Source: Paenibacillus_S sp043945595
GTDB taxonomy: Bacteria; Bacillota; Bacilli; Paenibacillales; NBRC-103111
DNA length: 64,000 bases
Direction of reading: 5' to 3'
Assembly: GCF_043945595.1 (NCBI RefSeq)
Contig: NZ_JBIFNP010000001.1
Coordinates: 806,001-870,000, forward strand
Notes under the pieces: generated by a model
Seen by the model: the letters and a program-made list of their open reading frames with translations, nothing else
The model's database searches: none
What the model was told of the DNA's origin: nothing
Part shown: in pieces, positions 57,429 to 64,000 of the stretch
Numbering within the stretch: position 1 is the stretch's first letter
Layout: each line of letters opens with the position of its first letter
Made by a program: the position numbers and the translations under genes

Positions 57429-58518
57429 CCCATTCGGTTTGGTATTATCCGGCGGCGGTGCTAGAGGGGCATACGAGGTTGGAGTTGCGCGCTATTTGGC
57501 TGACCAGAGAATGGCCCCGTCAGCTTATGCGGGAGCAAGCATCGGCGCATTAAATGCAGTATTCCTAGCTGCAGCCTCTTCATTTACAGCAGGTGTTAAA
57601 CGATTGGAGGACATCTGGTTTTCCCTTAAGTCGGATGAAGTGATGAAGGTAAATTATCAATCCATAATTTTGGGATTTATGAACTCGGCTATGAAAAAAT
57701 ATGCTCTCACGCATCCTCATCTGGCTTTATTCAAAGATTTGCTGAAGCTGCTTTCCGAGAAAAGCGGTATGCTGAATCATGCGGAAGCGACCCGTCGCAC
57801 GATCTATGAGAACCCCCTATACCGAAAATTAAAGGAAGGACTGCTGGATAATGGATTCCTGCAGAATCTGCTGGAAGGGGAACTGGGGCTAGGTAACCTC
57901 GAAGCGTCCCCTCCCATTTGGATATCCGCCTATAAGAGTCAAGGCACGATGGAGGATATTATAGCATATGTGTTGTCCGGCTTGGGAATGAAAGATACGG
58001 CAGATTCAGATTATTTTCTGCTAAATAGTCTGCCGCAGCCGCAGCGCTTGTCTATTGTTCTTGCCAGCGCCGCTATCCCGGTAGCCTATGGCAGTGAAAT
58101 TGTGGAAGGGCAGCGTTACGTTGACGGAGGTATTGGCGGGGCCATGACTTCCAGGGGAAATACGCCTATAACTCCGCTGGTTCAGGCTGGCTGTAAGCAT
58201 TGTATTGTAGTCAACCTATCGGATGGCTCTTTCTTTAATAGGCATGAGTTTCCGGATACGAATATAATTGAAATCCGACCGGAGAAGTCCCTTCACCCTG
58301 ACGGCTTGTTCTCCAGCTTATTTGATTTTCGTCGGGATCGAATAAGTGCATTAATCGAGCAAGGATACTCGGATGCGGAGCGTTGTGTGGGGAATGCGGC
58401 TCGAGCTTTACAGCTGGTCCGTGAGAGAGGCAAGAGTGCAGCTGAGCGTGATGAAAGTATTTTGCGGTTAAACGGCGATGGATTTGACAGTGCTATGAGA
58501 TTGTTAGAGTCAGACTAA
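57412..58518 (+). CDS. Patatin-like phospholipase
   Basis: This is a 368-residue lipid acyl hydrolase. The oxyanion motif GLVLSGGGARGAYEVG (14-19), the nucleophile elbow GASIG (Ser43) and the catalytic Asp in VDGG (Asp238) are all present, so the Ser-Asp dyad is intact. There is no signal peptide; the protein would act on the inner face of the membrane. It overlaps the RdcB-like gene by 17 bases and is the third gene of the dynamin operon. A phospholipase joined to a membrane-remodelling GTPase suggests a membrane-acting system, possibly for stress or phage response; that is inference. Confidence 0.92.
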   Translation: MSQAFNPFGLVLSGGGARGAYEVGVARYLADQRMAPSAYAGASIGALNAVFLAAASSFTAGVKRLEDIWFSLKSDEVMKVNYQSIILGFMNSAMKKYALTHPHLALFKDLLKLLSEKSGMLNHAEATRRTIYENPLYRKLKEGLLDNGFLQNLLEGELGLGNLEASPPIWISAYKSQGTMEDIIAYVLSGLGMKDTADSDYFLLNSLPQPQRLSIVLASAAIPVAYGSEIVEGQRYVDGGIGGAMTSRGNTPITPLVQAGCKHCIVVNLSDGSFFNRHEFPDTNIIEIRPEKSLHPDGLFSSLFDFRRDRISALIEQGYSDAERCVGNAARALQLVRERGKSAAERDESILRLNGDGFDSAMRLLESD

Positions 58519-58676
58519 CCAAGCTTACGAACGTGAAATTACCGCTAATTCTCATCCAATTCACGGATTTCACCTAGGTATTCTTTGAAAACATAAAGCC
58601 ATCACCTCAAGCGCTATGTTATGCTTGCAATGGAGCTTGACCGCACACTACTTAATCGATTGGGGGAGCTTTGTCT

Positions 58677-58982
58677 ATGTACGAGCATATTGTTTGTTTT
58701 AAGTTCAATGAACGGTTTCAGCCGGAGATGGAGAAGGGACTGCTGGAAGCGCTGCTGTCCTTCAAAGGCCGTATTCCCGGTATTGTCGATTTGACGGCAG
58801 GGATTAATGTAACGGAGGAAACCGGTAATATCCACGGCTATACGCTTGGACTCCGCGTGACGTTCGAGAATCAGGAAGCGCTGCGCGCTTACGGGCCGCA
58901 CCCGGCGCATCAGCAGTTTGTCGGCATGCTGGACGGTATTCTCGACAACGTCGTCGTCGTGGATTATCCGATTGCGAACTGA
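58677..58982 (+). CDS. Dabb-family (stress-responsive A/B barrel) protein
   Basis: This is a 101-residue small protein with the dimeric alpha/beta-barrel Dabb pattern: EHIVCFKFNERFQPEMEKGLLEALLSFKGRIPGI, then TLGLRVTFENQEALRAYGPHPAHQQFVGML and a C-terminal strand (VVVVDYPI). Dabb proteins include stress-induced and small catalytic members; the role here is unknown. ATG 58677 is preferred over a TTG at 58671 because GGGGGAG is nine bases upstream of it. It stands alone between the dynamin operon and GH105. Confidence 0.9.
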   Translation: MYEHIVCFKFNERFQPEMEKGLLEALLSFKGRIPGIVDLTAGINVTEETGNIHGYTLGLRVTFENQEALRAYGPHPAHQQFVGMLDGILDNVVVVDYPIAN

Positions 58983-59158
58983 GCCGCATGACGCGATACC
59001 TACGCAAGGCAGAACGAAGCGGGCTGCGGAGGCAGCCTGCTTTGTTTCTCTGCGTTCCGTGCAGGGAACAAACCGTCGGCGGAGCTGCAGCGGGACCCAT
59101 ATTCCGCTTGTTTTCCGGTCATTTGAACAAAATAATATAAAGATAGATAGAAACAGGG

Positions 59159-59179
59159 CAAGAAACGATAAGTTTCTTG
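59159..59179. promoter_or_regulatory. Perfect dyad upstream of GH105
   Basis: CAAGAAAC-GATAA-GTTTCTTG is an 8-bp stem in the AT-rich upstream region of the GH105 gene. It could be a regulator site; no T-tract follows. The rest of the 303-base gap contains the cre-like site and no gene. Confidence 0.4.
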
Positions 59180-59220
59180 GCGGCAAATATGCTAAGGTAG
59201 AAATGGACTTGGCTTCCAAA

Positions 59221-59234
59221 TGAAAGCGGTTGCT
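59221..59234 (+). promoter_or_regulatory. cre-like site before the GH105 operon
   Basis: TGAAAGCGGTTGCT matches the CcpA-binding consensus at about 12 of 14 positions, 52 bases before the GH105 start. Confidence 0.55.
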
Positions 59235-59285
59235 TTTCTGGGCCGATGAAGCATGACTTAACTATTGAAGGAGGATAACGAAGCA

Positions 59286-60407
59286 ATGAGCACTACTTGG
59301 TCTGTAGCTATGGCGGATTCGTTTATTCACAAATACCCGATCGTATCGGATATGCCTTTTCAAAAAAGAAGATGCTGGAACTATGAGAACGGCTGCGCGT
59401 TGACGATGCTGGAGCGTCTATGGTATACAACGGGGGACGACCGTTACTATCAATATATTAAAGAGAATATTGATCTGTTTATTCAACCGGACGGCAGCAT
59501 CGATACGTACGAGCTGAACGAGTACAATGTCGACATGATCAACCAGGGCAAGTCGTTGTTCATGCTGTATGACAGAACAGGTGAGGAGCGTTACAAGAAA
59601 GCGATCGAGCTGCTCGTCACCCAGCTGAAAGGCCATCCGCGTACGAGCGAGGGCGGCCTGTGGCATAAGAAAATTTACCCGTTCCAGATGTGGCTGGACG
59701 GCGTCTACATGACTTCTCCGCTGCTTGCGGCTTACGCTCAAATGTTCAACGAGTCTGAGTGGTACGACGATGTGGCGAACGAAATTTTGCTGATGGAAAA
59801 GGTTTCCCGCGACCCGGCTACCGGCCTGCTGTATCACGGCTGGGATGAAACGAGGGAGGAGCGCTGGGCGGATAACGAAACGGGCTGCTCGCCGCATTTC
59901 TGGAGCCGCGCGATCGGCTGGTATGTGATGGCGATTGTCGACGTGCTGGATTACCTGCCGCTGGAGCATCCGAAGCGCGGCCAAATTGTCGGTATCTTTT
60001 ACCGGCTGACGCAAGCGGTCATGAAATACCAGGATGCGGAGTCCGGCATGTGGTACCAGGTGACCGATCTTGCCGACCGCAAGGGCAACTACCTGGAAGC
60101 TTCCGGCTCGTCCATGTTCGTGTATGCGCTGGCCAAAGGCGCGCGCAAAGGCTACCTGGGCAAGGACGCGCTGGCAGCGGCAAGACGCGGACATGCCGGT
60201 CTGGTGGAGCGCTGCGTAGGCAAGGGTGAGGACGGCGCCTACTATCTGGATCATATCTGCAGCGTTGCAGGACTGGGCAATAAGCCGTACCGCGACGGCT
60301 CGTTCGCTTACTATATCAGCGAGCCTGTGCGCAGAGACGATCCGAAGGGCTACGCGCCGTTTGTGATGGCTTGCCTGGAGATCGAAGCTGCGGCTTCCGA
60401 GAACTAA
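59286..60407 (+). CDS. Unsaturated rhamnogalacturonyl hydrolase (GH105, YteR-like)
   Basis: This is a cytoplasmic (alpha/alpha)6-barrel enzyme of 373 residues, the same size as YteR of B. subtilis. It removes the unsaturated galacturonyl end left by rhamnogalacturonan lyases. The two key acids of the family align by spacing: Asp83 (NVDMINQGKS) and Asp138 (FQMWLDGVYMT), 55 residues apart as Asp88 and Asp143 are in YteR. Other landmarks are SEGGLWHKKIYP, WSRAIGWYVMAIVDVL and SSMFVYALAKG. ATG 59286 has GAAGGAGGA upstream. The hydrolase at 60428 follows after 20 bases; a cre-like site lies upstream. Confidence 0.93.
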   Translation: MSTTWSVAMADSFIHKYPIVSDMPFQKRRCWNYENGCALTMLERLWYTTGDDRYYQYIKENIDLFIQPDGSIDTYELNEYNVDMINQGKSLFMLYDRTGEERYKKAIELLVTQLKGHPRTSEGGLWHKKIYPFQMWLDGVYMTSPLLAAYAQMFNESEWYDDVANEILLMEKVSRDPATGLLYHGWDETREERWADNETGCSPHFWSRAIGWYVMAIVDVLDYLPLEHPKRGQIVGIFYRLTQAVMKYQDAESGMWYQVTDLADRKGNYLEASGSSMFVYALAKGARKGYLGKDALAAARRGHAGLVERCVGKGEDGAYYLDHICSVAGLGNKPYRDGSFAYYISEPVRRDDPKGYAPFVMACLEIEAAASEN

Positions 60408-60427
60408 GAGAGGGGCGACAGCGAGCG

Positions 60428-61462
60428 ATGTGGAATCCGGACGCGTTTTTGGAAAAGCTGTATAACGCAGCGGACACGCAGCGGTTGTCGTTTCAAGCCG
60501 GGAGCCGGGACGAGTGGCTCGATTGGCGGGCGGAGCTGCGAAGCAAATTCATCGAAACGCTTGGCGGTCTGGAGGAAACGACGGCCGATCTTGCGCCACG
60601 TCTTCTCGAGCGGGTCGAATGCGACGGCTACGTGCGGGAGCGAATCGAGCTGACGACTGCGGACTCGCTCACGATGCCGGTCTATGTGCTGCTGCCCAAG
60701 AGCGCAAAGGGCAAGCTTCCCGCTGTAGTCGCCTGCCACGGCCATGGCTACGGCAGCAAATCCGTCGTAGGGCTGCTTCCTGACGGAAGCGAAGCGGCGG
60801 ATGATCCGAACGTGCACCGGAAGTTCGGCGTCGCGCTGGTGAAGCGGGGCTTTGCCGTGATCGTGCCGGAGCTGCTAGGATTCGGCGAACGCAAGCTGGA
60901 GAACGAGACGATCGTGAACCGCGATACGAATTCGTGCTTTCCGATCGGCGTCTTTCTGATGATGCTCGGCAAGACGATTGCCGGCATACGCATCCAGGAG
61001 ACGATGGCGGCGGTCAGCTACGCAGCGTCGCGCGAGGAGATCGACGCTTCAAGGATCGGCATCTTCGGGCTGTCCGGCGGCGGGCTGGTGGCCGCCTTCA
61101 CGGCAGCGCTGGATGAGCGCATTCGCGCAGCCGTCGTAAGCTGCTATACGAATACGTTCTACGACAGTATTTTGCACCGCCGACACTGTATTGATAATTA
61201 TATTCCCGGTATTCTGCGTCATGCCGAAATGCCGGATTTGATCGGTCTGACGGCTCCGCGGGCGCTGTTTATAGAAGCCGGACAGAAGGACGAGCTGTTC
61301 CCGCTGTGCGGCACGGAGAAAGCGCTCGCGACCTTGAAGCGGATCTACGCGGCGGCCGGCGTACCGGAGCAGCTGGACTCCCATCTGTTCCCCGGCGGTC
61401 ATGAGGTTTGCGGCGAGCAATCTTATGCATGGCTGGAACGTCAGCTGGGGCTTCATGACTGA
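60428..61462 (+). CDS. Alpha/beta hydrolase (dienelactone hydrolase-like esterase)
   Basis: This is a 344-residue cytoplasmic esterase or related hydrolase. It shows VVACHGHGYGSKSVVG, the nucleophile elbow GLSGGG (in SRIGIFGLSGGGLVAAF), EAGQKDELFPL (acid) and a late His in FPGGHEVCG. A helical N-terminal part (MWNPDAFLEKLYNAADTQRL, WRAELRSKFIETLGGLEE) resembles the larger abhydrolases found beside pectin and xylan enzymes. It probably de-esterifies imported pectin oligomers; this is from context. ATG 60428 has AGAGGGG upstream and lies 20 bases after GH105, in the same transcript, which ends at 61505. Confidence 0.88.
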   Translation: MWNPDAFLEKLYNAADTQRLSFQAGSRDEWLDWRAELRSKFIETLGGLEETTADLAPRLLERVECDGYVRERIELTTADSLTMPVYVLLPKSAKGKLPAVVACHGHGYGSKSVVGLLPDGSEAADDPNVHRKFGVALVKRGFAVIVPELLGFGERKLENETIVNRDTNSCFPIGVFLMMLGKTIAGIRIQETMAAVSYAASREEIDASRIGIFGLSGGGLVAAFTAALDERIRAAVVSCYTNTFYDSILHRRHCIDNYIPGILRHAEMPDLIGLTAPRALFIEAGQKDELFPLCGTEKALATLKRIYAAAGVPEQLDSHLFPGGHEVCGEQSYAWLERQLGLHD

Positions 61463-61504
61463 GAGCCGGTTCATCGGCTTTGCATTTTGCATCTCGAAAA
61501 AAAC

Positions 61505-61542
61505 AGACGAACGGAGCCGGTGCTTCGCTCGTCTATTTTTTT
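61505..61542 (+). terminator. Terminator after the GH105/hydrolase pair
   Basis: AGACGA pairs with TCGTCT around an inner GAGC/GCTT stem and is followed by ATTTTTTTA. Confidence 0.75.
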
Positions 61543-61553
61543 ATGGGCAAGCA

Positions 61554-61581
61554 ACCAGTTTTCTCCGCTGGGCATAGTGTA
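61554..61581 (+). promoter_or_regulatory. Sigma-K-like promoter of the His/Gly-rich gene
   Basis: AC (61554-61555), a 17-base spacer and CATAGTGTA (61573-61581) match the mother-cell sigma-K consensus AC-N17-CATANNNTA, 31 bases before the ATG. Confidence 0.5.
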
Positions 61582-61612
61582 TAGTATCAATGGATTGGAG
61601 GAGATTTCTGAC

Positions 61613-61882
61613 ATGTCTTACAACCCTTACAGCTACCCTTACGGGCAGTATCCTTATGGACAATATCCATACACGACTCAATATCCCGTGGTCTATCCGG
61701 TGCCGATTCCGACGCCTTACAATCCGTGGGGCTATCCGTACGGCGGCTGGCACGGCAACTGGTACGGCGGTCACGGCGGTTGGCATGGCGGCTGGCACGG
61801 AGGACATGGGGGTCATGGCGGACACGATGGTCACGGCGGTCATGGAGGGCACCGCTCGTCCAAGTCTTCCAAGAAGCAATAG
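61613..61882 (+). CDS. Small Tyr/Pro- and His/Gly-rich coat-like protein
   Basis: This is an 89-residue low-complexity protein. The first half repeats PYGQYP and related Tyr-Pro units; the second is built of HGG units (GGHGGWHGGWHGGHGGHG) and ends in a Ser/Lys-rich tail (HRSSKSSKKQ). Tyr- and His-rich proteins of this kind occur in spore coats, where they cross-link, and His-Gly stretches can bind metal ions. The GGAGGAG site before ATG 61613 and a sigma-K-like promoter support late mother-cell expression. It has no known domain; the coat assignment is by composition and promoter only. Confidence 0.75.
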   Translation: MSYNPYSYPYGQYPYGQYPYTTQYPVVYPVPIPTPYNPWGYPYGGWHGNWYGGHGGWHGGWHGGHGGHGGHDGHGGHGGHRSSKSSKKQ

Positions 61883-62016
61883 GACCTTATGGGAAAAGGG
61901 AGGCACCGGCTCTATGTGCCTCTCTTTTGTTATTTTAGGCGAAAAGTGTCCGAGCCTAAAAAGACGATTTCCCGGCAAGTACCGGAAAATCGCCTCTGTT
62001 CCATTTGGAGAGCGGC

Positions 62017-62901
62017 TCAGCTGCTAAAATAGTGACCTTCTTCGAGGTCCGGGATCAGTGCGGAATGCACGGGCTTCCAGCCCAGGAGCTGCTGTGTCTT
62101 TGCGCTCGATGCAGGATTGTCGGCAGCCGCGAAACCGCTCAGCCAGCCGAAGTGGGCTGCTGCATCCTCGCGGGAAACGCTGACGACCGGCAGGTTCAGG
62201 TGGCGGCCGATGACGCCGGCGATGTCGCGGAACGGCACGCCTTCATCGCTGATGCCGTGCAGCCGTGATCCGGCCGGTGCGGCCTCCACAGCCAACCGGA
62301 ACAGGCGCGCCGCATCGAGGCGGTGCACAGCCGGCCAGCGGTTGGAACCGTCGCCGATGCAGGCGGAGACGCCCTTGTCGCGGGCGATGCGGATCAGCTG
62401 CGGGACGAAGCCGTGATCGCCGGGACCGTGCACGGACGGCGCGAGACGGACGACCGAGGATCGCACCCCGCGCTCAACCAGCGCAAGTGCGGCGCTCTCG
62501 GATTGCCGCGGTGTGGTCGCGAGCGGCGCGTCCTCTTCCGTCCCGAGACGTCCTTGCGGAAGCATCATCGTCCCCGAGGTGACGACGAGCGGCTTGCCGG
62601 AGCCTTGAAGCGCCGCTCCGATCGCTTCAATCGCCTGCCGGTCGGTCTCGGCGGCGGCCGCGAAGTTCAAGAAGTCGTGAACGAAGGCAAGGTGGATGAC
62701 GCCGTCGGCAGCCGCGGCCCCTTTTTGCAGGCTATCCAGGTCGTCCAGGGCACCGCGATGTACGTCCGCACCGGCGGATTTCAATGCTGCTGCAGCCTGA
62801 TCCGAGCGGGCAAGCCCGACGGCTTGATGTCCTGCGGCAAGCAGTTCTTGAACGACGGCAGATCCGATAAATCCTGTTGCTCCGGTTACAAAAATACGCA
62901 T
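62017..62901 (-). CDS. NAD(P)-dependent SDR/epimerase-like oxidoreductase
   Basis: This is a 294-residue extended short-chain dehydrogenase-type protein. The nucleotide motif is MRIFVTGATGFIGSAVVQELLAAGH, followed by AVGLARSD and a Val/His pattern VIHLAFVHDF. An SDR-like central region (PLVVTSGTMMLPQG) is present but no clear YxxxK, so the protein may belong to the atypical NmrA-like/3-beta-HSD-like branch used as quinone or aldehyde reductases. It is divergent from a MerR regulator whose operator-type promoter lies at 62943-62973, so it is very likely the MerR target. Confidence 0.88.
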   Translation of the reverse strand: MRIFVTGATGFIGSAVVQELLAAGHQAVGLARSDQAAAALKSAGADVHRGALDDLDSLQKGAAAADGVIHLAFVHDFLNFAAAAETDRQAIEAIGAALQGSGKPLVVTSGTMMLPQGRLGTEEDAPLATTPRQSESAALALVERGVRSSVVRLAPSVHGPGDHGFVPQLIRIARDKGVSACIGDGSNRWPAVHRLDAARLFRLAVEAAPAGSRLHGISDEGVPFRDIAGVIGRHLNLPVVSVSREDAAAHFGWLSGFAAADNPASSAKTQQLLGWKPVHSALIPDLEEGHYFSS

Positions 62902-62942
62902 AAACCATTCCTCCTGAAAATGAAATCATAACTTCAAAAGAA

Positions 62943-62973
62943 ATGATAAAGTATAGAGTGCGCTCGATAGCAA
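62943..62973 (-). promoter_or_regulatory. MerR-type promoter with 19-base spacer and internal dyad
   Basis: On the minus strand TTGCTA (62968-62973) and TATCAT (62943-62948) are 19 bases apart, the lengthened spacing that MerR proteins correct. The spacer holds the imperfect dyad TATAGAGTG/CGCTCGATA (62952-62969). The MerR gene's own -10 is TATAAT at 62992-62997. Confidence 0.65.
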
Positions 62974-63003
62974 CACGAATTTAATCCATGCTATAATTCA
63001 GCT

Positions 63004-63378
63004 ATGAAAAATAAATTTACGAGCAAGCAAGTTTCCGAAGAAACGGGATTAAGCATCCATACGCTGCGGTATTATGAGCAAATCGGTTTAATTGACGGGA
63101 TAGCACGGGACGCAAAAGGGTACCGTCAGTATTCGGAGTCGGATATCGCCTGGTTCCAGGTGATCAAATACTTTCGCGAGATGGGGATGCCCATTCATGA
63201 GATGCAGCAGTATGTAGCCCTGCACAATAGCGAATTTTCTACCGTAACGGCGCGCCGGGAATTTATGGAGACCTATCGCGAGAAAGTGGTCAATCAAATG
63301 AAGGAGCTGGAAGAGATGCTGGAGAGAGTCGATTATAAAATCGTTTTTTTCAAAAACCTGGAGAACGCTTCAAATTGA
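63004..63378 (+). CDS. MerR-family transcriptional regulator
   Basis: This is a 124-residue activator. The winged helix lies at residues 5-70 (FTSKQVSEETGLSIHTLRYYEQIGLI, GYRQYSESDIAWFQVIKYFREMGMP), followed by a dimerisation coiled coil (MEELEEMLERVDYKIVFF region). There is no Cys, so it is not a metal or redox Cys sensor; a small-molecule or aldehyde-type signal is likelier. It is divergent from the SDR gene. Its ATG at 63004 is only seven bases after the -10 TATAAT, so its mRNA would be nearly leaderless. Confidence 0.9.
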   Translation: MKNKFTSKQVSEETGLSIHTLRYYEQIGLIDGIARDAKGYRQYSESDIAWFQVIKYFREMGMPIHEMQQYVALHNSEFSTVTARREFMETYREKVVNQMKELEEMLERVDYKIVFFKNLENASN

Positions 63379-63404
63379 CTTCTCAGTGAGAATGGAGCTG
63401 CTAA

Positions 63405-63965
63405 ATGAAAAGGATAGTGGTCATGACTGTCGGTAAAACCCACAGCGGGAAAACGACATTTGCCAAAGCCCTGGAACAGCATTTGCCCAATTCGCTCGTG
63501 ATTGACCAGGATAACCATGCTGATTTCATAAATACGCACTACAGAACCTTACTGCCCAAACAAGGACCTAACACTATCAAGTACGCCATTACCCGAACGA
63601 TTGTAAATTATGCTGTTCATGAAACGGATTTTCATCTTATTTTATGTAACGCCAATCGCTCTCGCAGAGGCCGGCTGGCTATGCTCGAACGTTTTCGTCA
63701 GAACGGATTTATCAGCGTGCTTGTTCATTTGGATATCCCCGATTCAATTCTTCAAGCTCGCATTGCCAATAGTCAGCGCAGCACAGCTATTTTCAGGACG
63801 GCTGCTAATTTTGCGGAAGTGCTTCATCGGCAAAACGCCGAAGCTCATCATAGCGATATGACGGAGCCGGCAGAAGGCGAAGCGGATTATATGGTTACAA
63901 TTAAGGACAGTCATGAAGTTCATTCCGTTATTCAAAAAATAGTGCATATCACTCAAAGCTTGTGA
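63405..63965 (+). CDS. P-loop AAA/zeta-toxin-like kinase-type protein
   Basis: This is a 186-residue protein with Walker A GKTHSGKT (residues 10-17) in MKRIVVMTVGKTHSGKTTFAKAL and a possible Walker B/Asp motif (SLVIDQDNHADF), followed by CNANRSRRGRLAML and a lid-like Arg/Gln stretch. It resembles small nucleotide or polyol kinases and zeta-toxin-type P-loop proteins. No antitoxin gene is adjacent, so a toxin role is not supported. It starts 26 bases after the MerR gene and may be co-transcribed. Its substrate is unknown. Confidence 0.72.
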   Translation: MKRIVVMTVGKTHSGKTTFAKALEQHLPNSLVIDQDNHADFINTHYRTLLPKQGPNTIKYAITRTIVNYAVHETDFHLILCNANRSRRGRLAMLERFRQNGFISVLVHLDIPDSILQARIANSQRSTAIFRTAANFAEVLHRQNAEAHHSDMTEPAEGEADYMVTIKDSHEVHSVIQKIVHITQSL

Positions 63966-64000
63966 GGAGACGGTTAAGGTCAACGGATACGAAAGTCAAC

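Noticed and set aside
61770..61860. Repetitive GGCxxGGCCAC-like DNA considered as a non-coding repeat
   Set aside because: The periodicity follows codons of the HGG-rich protein, which has a good start and ribosome site.
63405..63965. Zeta-type toxin of a toxin-antitoxin pair
   Set aside because: No epsilon-like or other antitoxin gene lies next to it; the neighbouring MerR gene belongs with the SDR gene.

Overview
The window looks like the chromosome of a soil or plant-associated, spore-forming Firmicute of the Paenibacillus type. The grounds are strong AAGGAGG-like ribosome binding sites, a YjcZ-type 31-residue sporulation peptide, a His/Gly-rich coat-like protein behind a sigma-K-like promoter, LplB/YtcP-type sugar permeases without their own ATPase, a YesM/YesN-type two-component pair, and two or three very large membrane-anchored AraC regulators. 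The sequence is fairly GC-rich, apart from two AT-richer islands at 27.2-29.4 kb and 53.9-58.6 kb. No rRNA, tRNA, CRISPR array or intact insertion sequence was seen.

Layout. 0-7.4 kb: an oligopeptide/nickel-type ABC importer operon (ATPase, binding lipoprotein, two permeases, second ATPase). It runs into an isochorismatase-fold amidohydrolase, a small GatC/AtzG-like subunit and an amidase, an arrangement that recalls biuret/carboxybiuret hydrolysis. 7.5-14.4 kb: a DHA2-type drug exporter, an M20 dipeptidase, a UPF0173 hydrolase, a GntR regulator fused to a solute-binding domain, and a secreted LamG-like protein. 14.6-27.2 kb: a large AraC regulator divergent from an amino-sugar-like catabolic operon: two Gfo/Idh/MocA dehydrogenases, a TIM-barrel isomerase, NagB, NagA, two sugar permeases, a binding lipoprotein and a third Gfo/Idh/MocA protein. 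27.2-29.4 kb: an AT-rich insert with a RelE/HigB-like toxin and XRE antitoxin, an orphan 88-residue gene and a candidate structured RNA. 29.4-53.8 kb: plant-polysaccharide genes: an SGNH esterase, an orphan binding protein, a modular secreted esterase, a complete LplB/YtcP importer with its YesMN pair, a sorbitol/xylitol-type dehydrogenase, a CE6-like esterase, a glycosidase/AraC chimera, a methyltransferase, an MFS carrier, GH43 and its AraC regulator. 53.9-58.6 kb: a tight three-gene operon of a dynamin-like GTPase, an RdcB-like partner and a patatin phospholipase. 58.6-64 kb: a Dabb protein, GH105 plus an alpha/beta hydrolase, a coat-like protein, a MerR/SDR divergent pair and a P-loop kinase-like protein.

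How the genes fit together. Most of the window imports and trims plant-wall oligosaccharides: deacetylases and feruloyl-type esterases, GH43, GH105, then cytoplasmic dehydrogenases and isomerases. AraC and YesMN regulators control these genes locally, and cre-like sites before three of the genes point to CcpA. The membrane-acting dynamin/RdcB/patatin operon is the least explained part.

Caution: eleven otherwise well-conserved genes carry about 16 single-base interruptions, several in short G or C runs. This is more easily explained by consensus errors in the assembly than by mass gene decay. These genes are listed as single disrupted features with their break positions.
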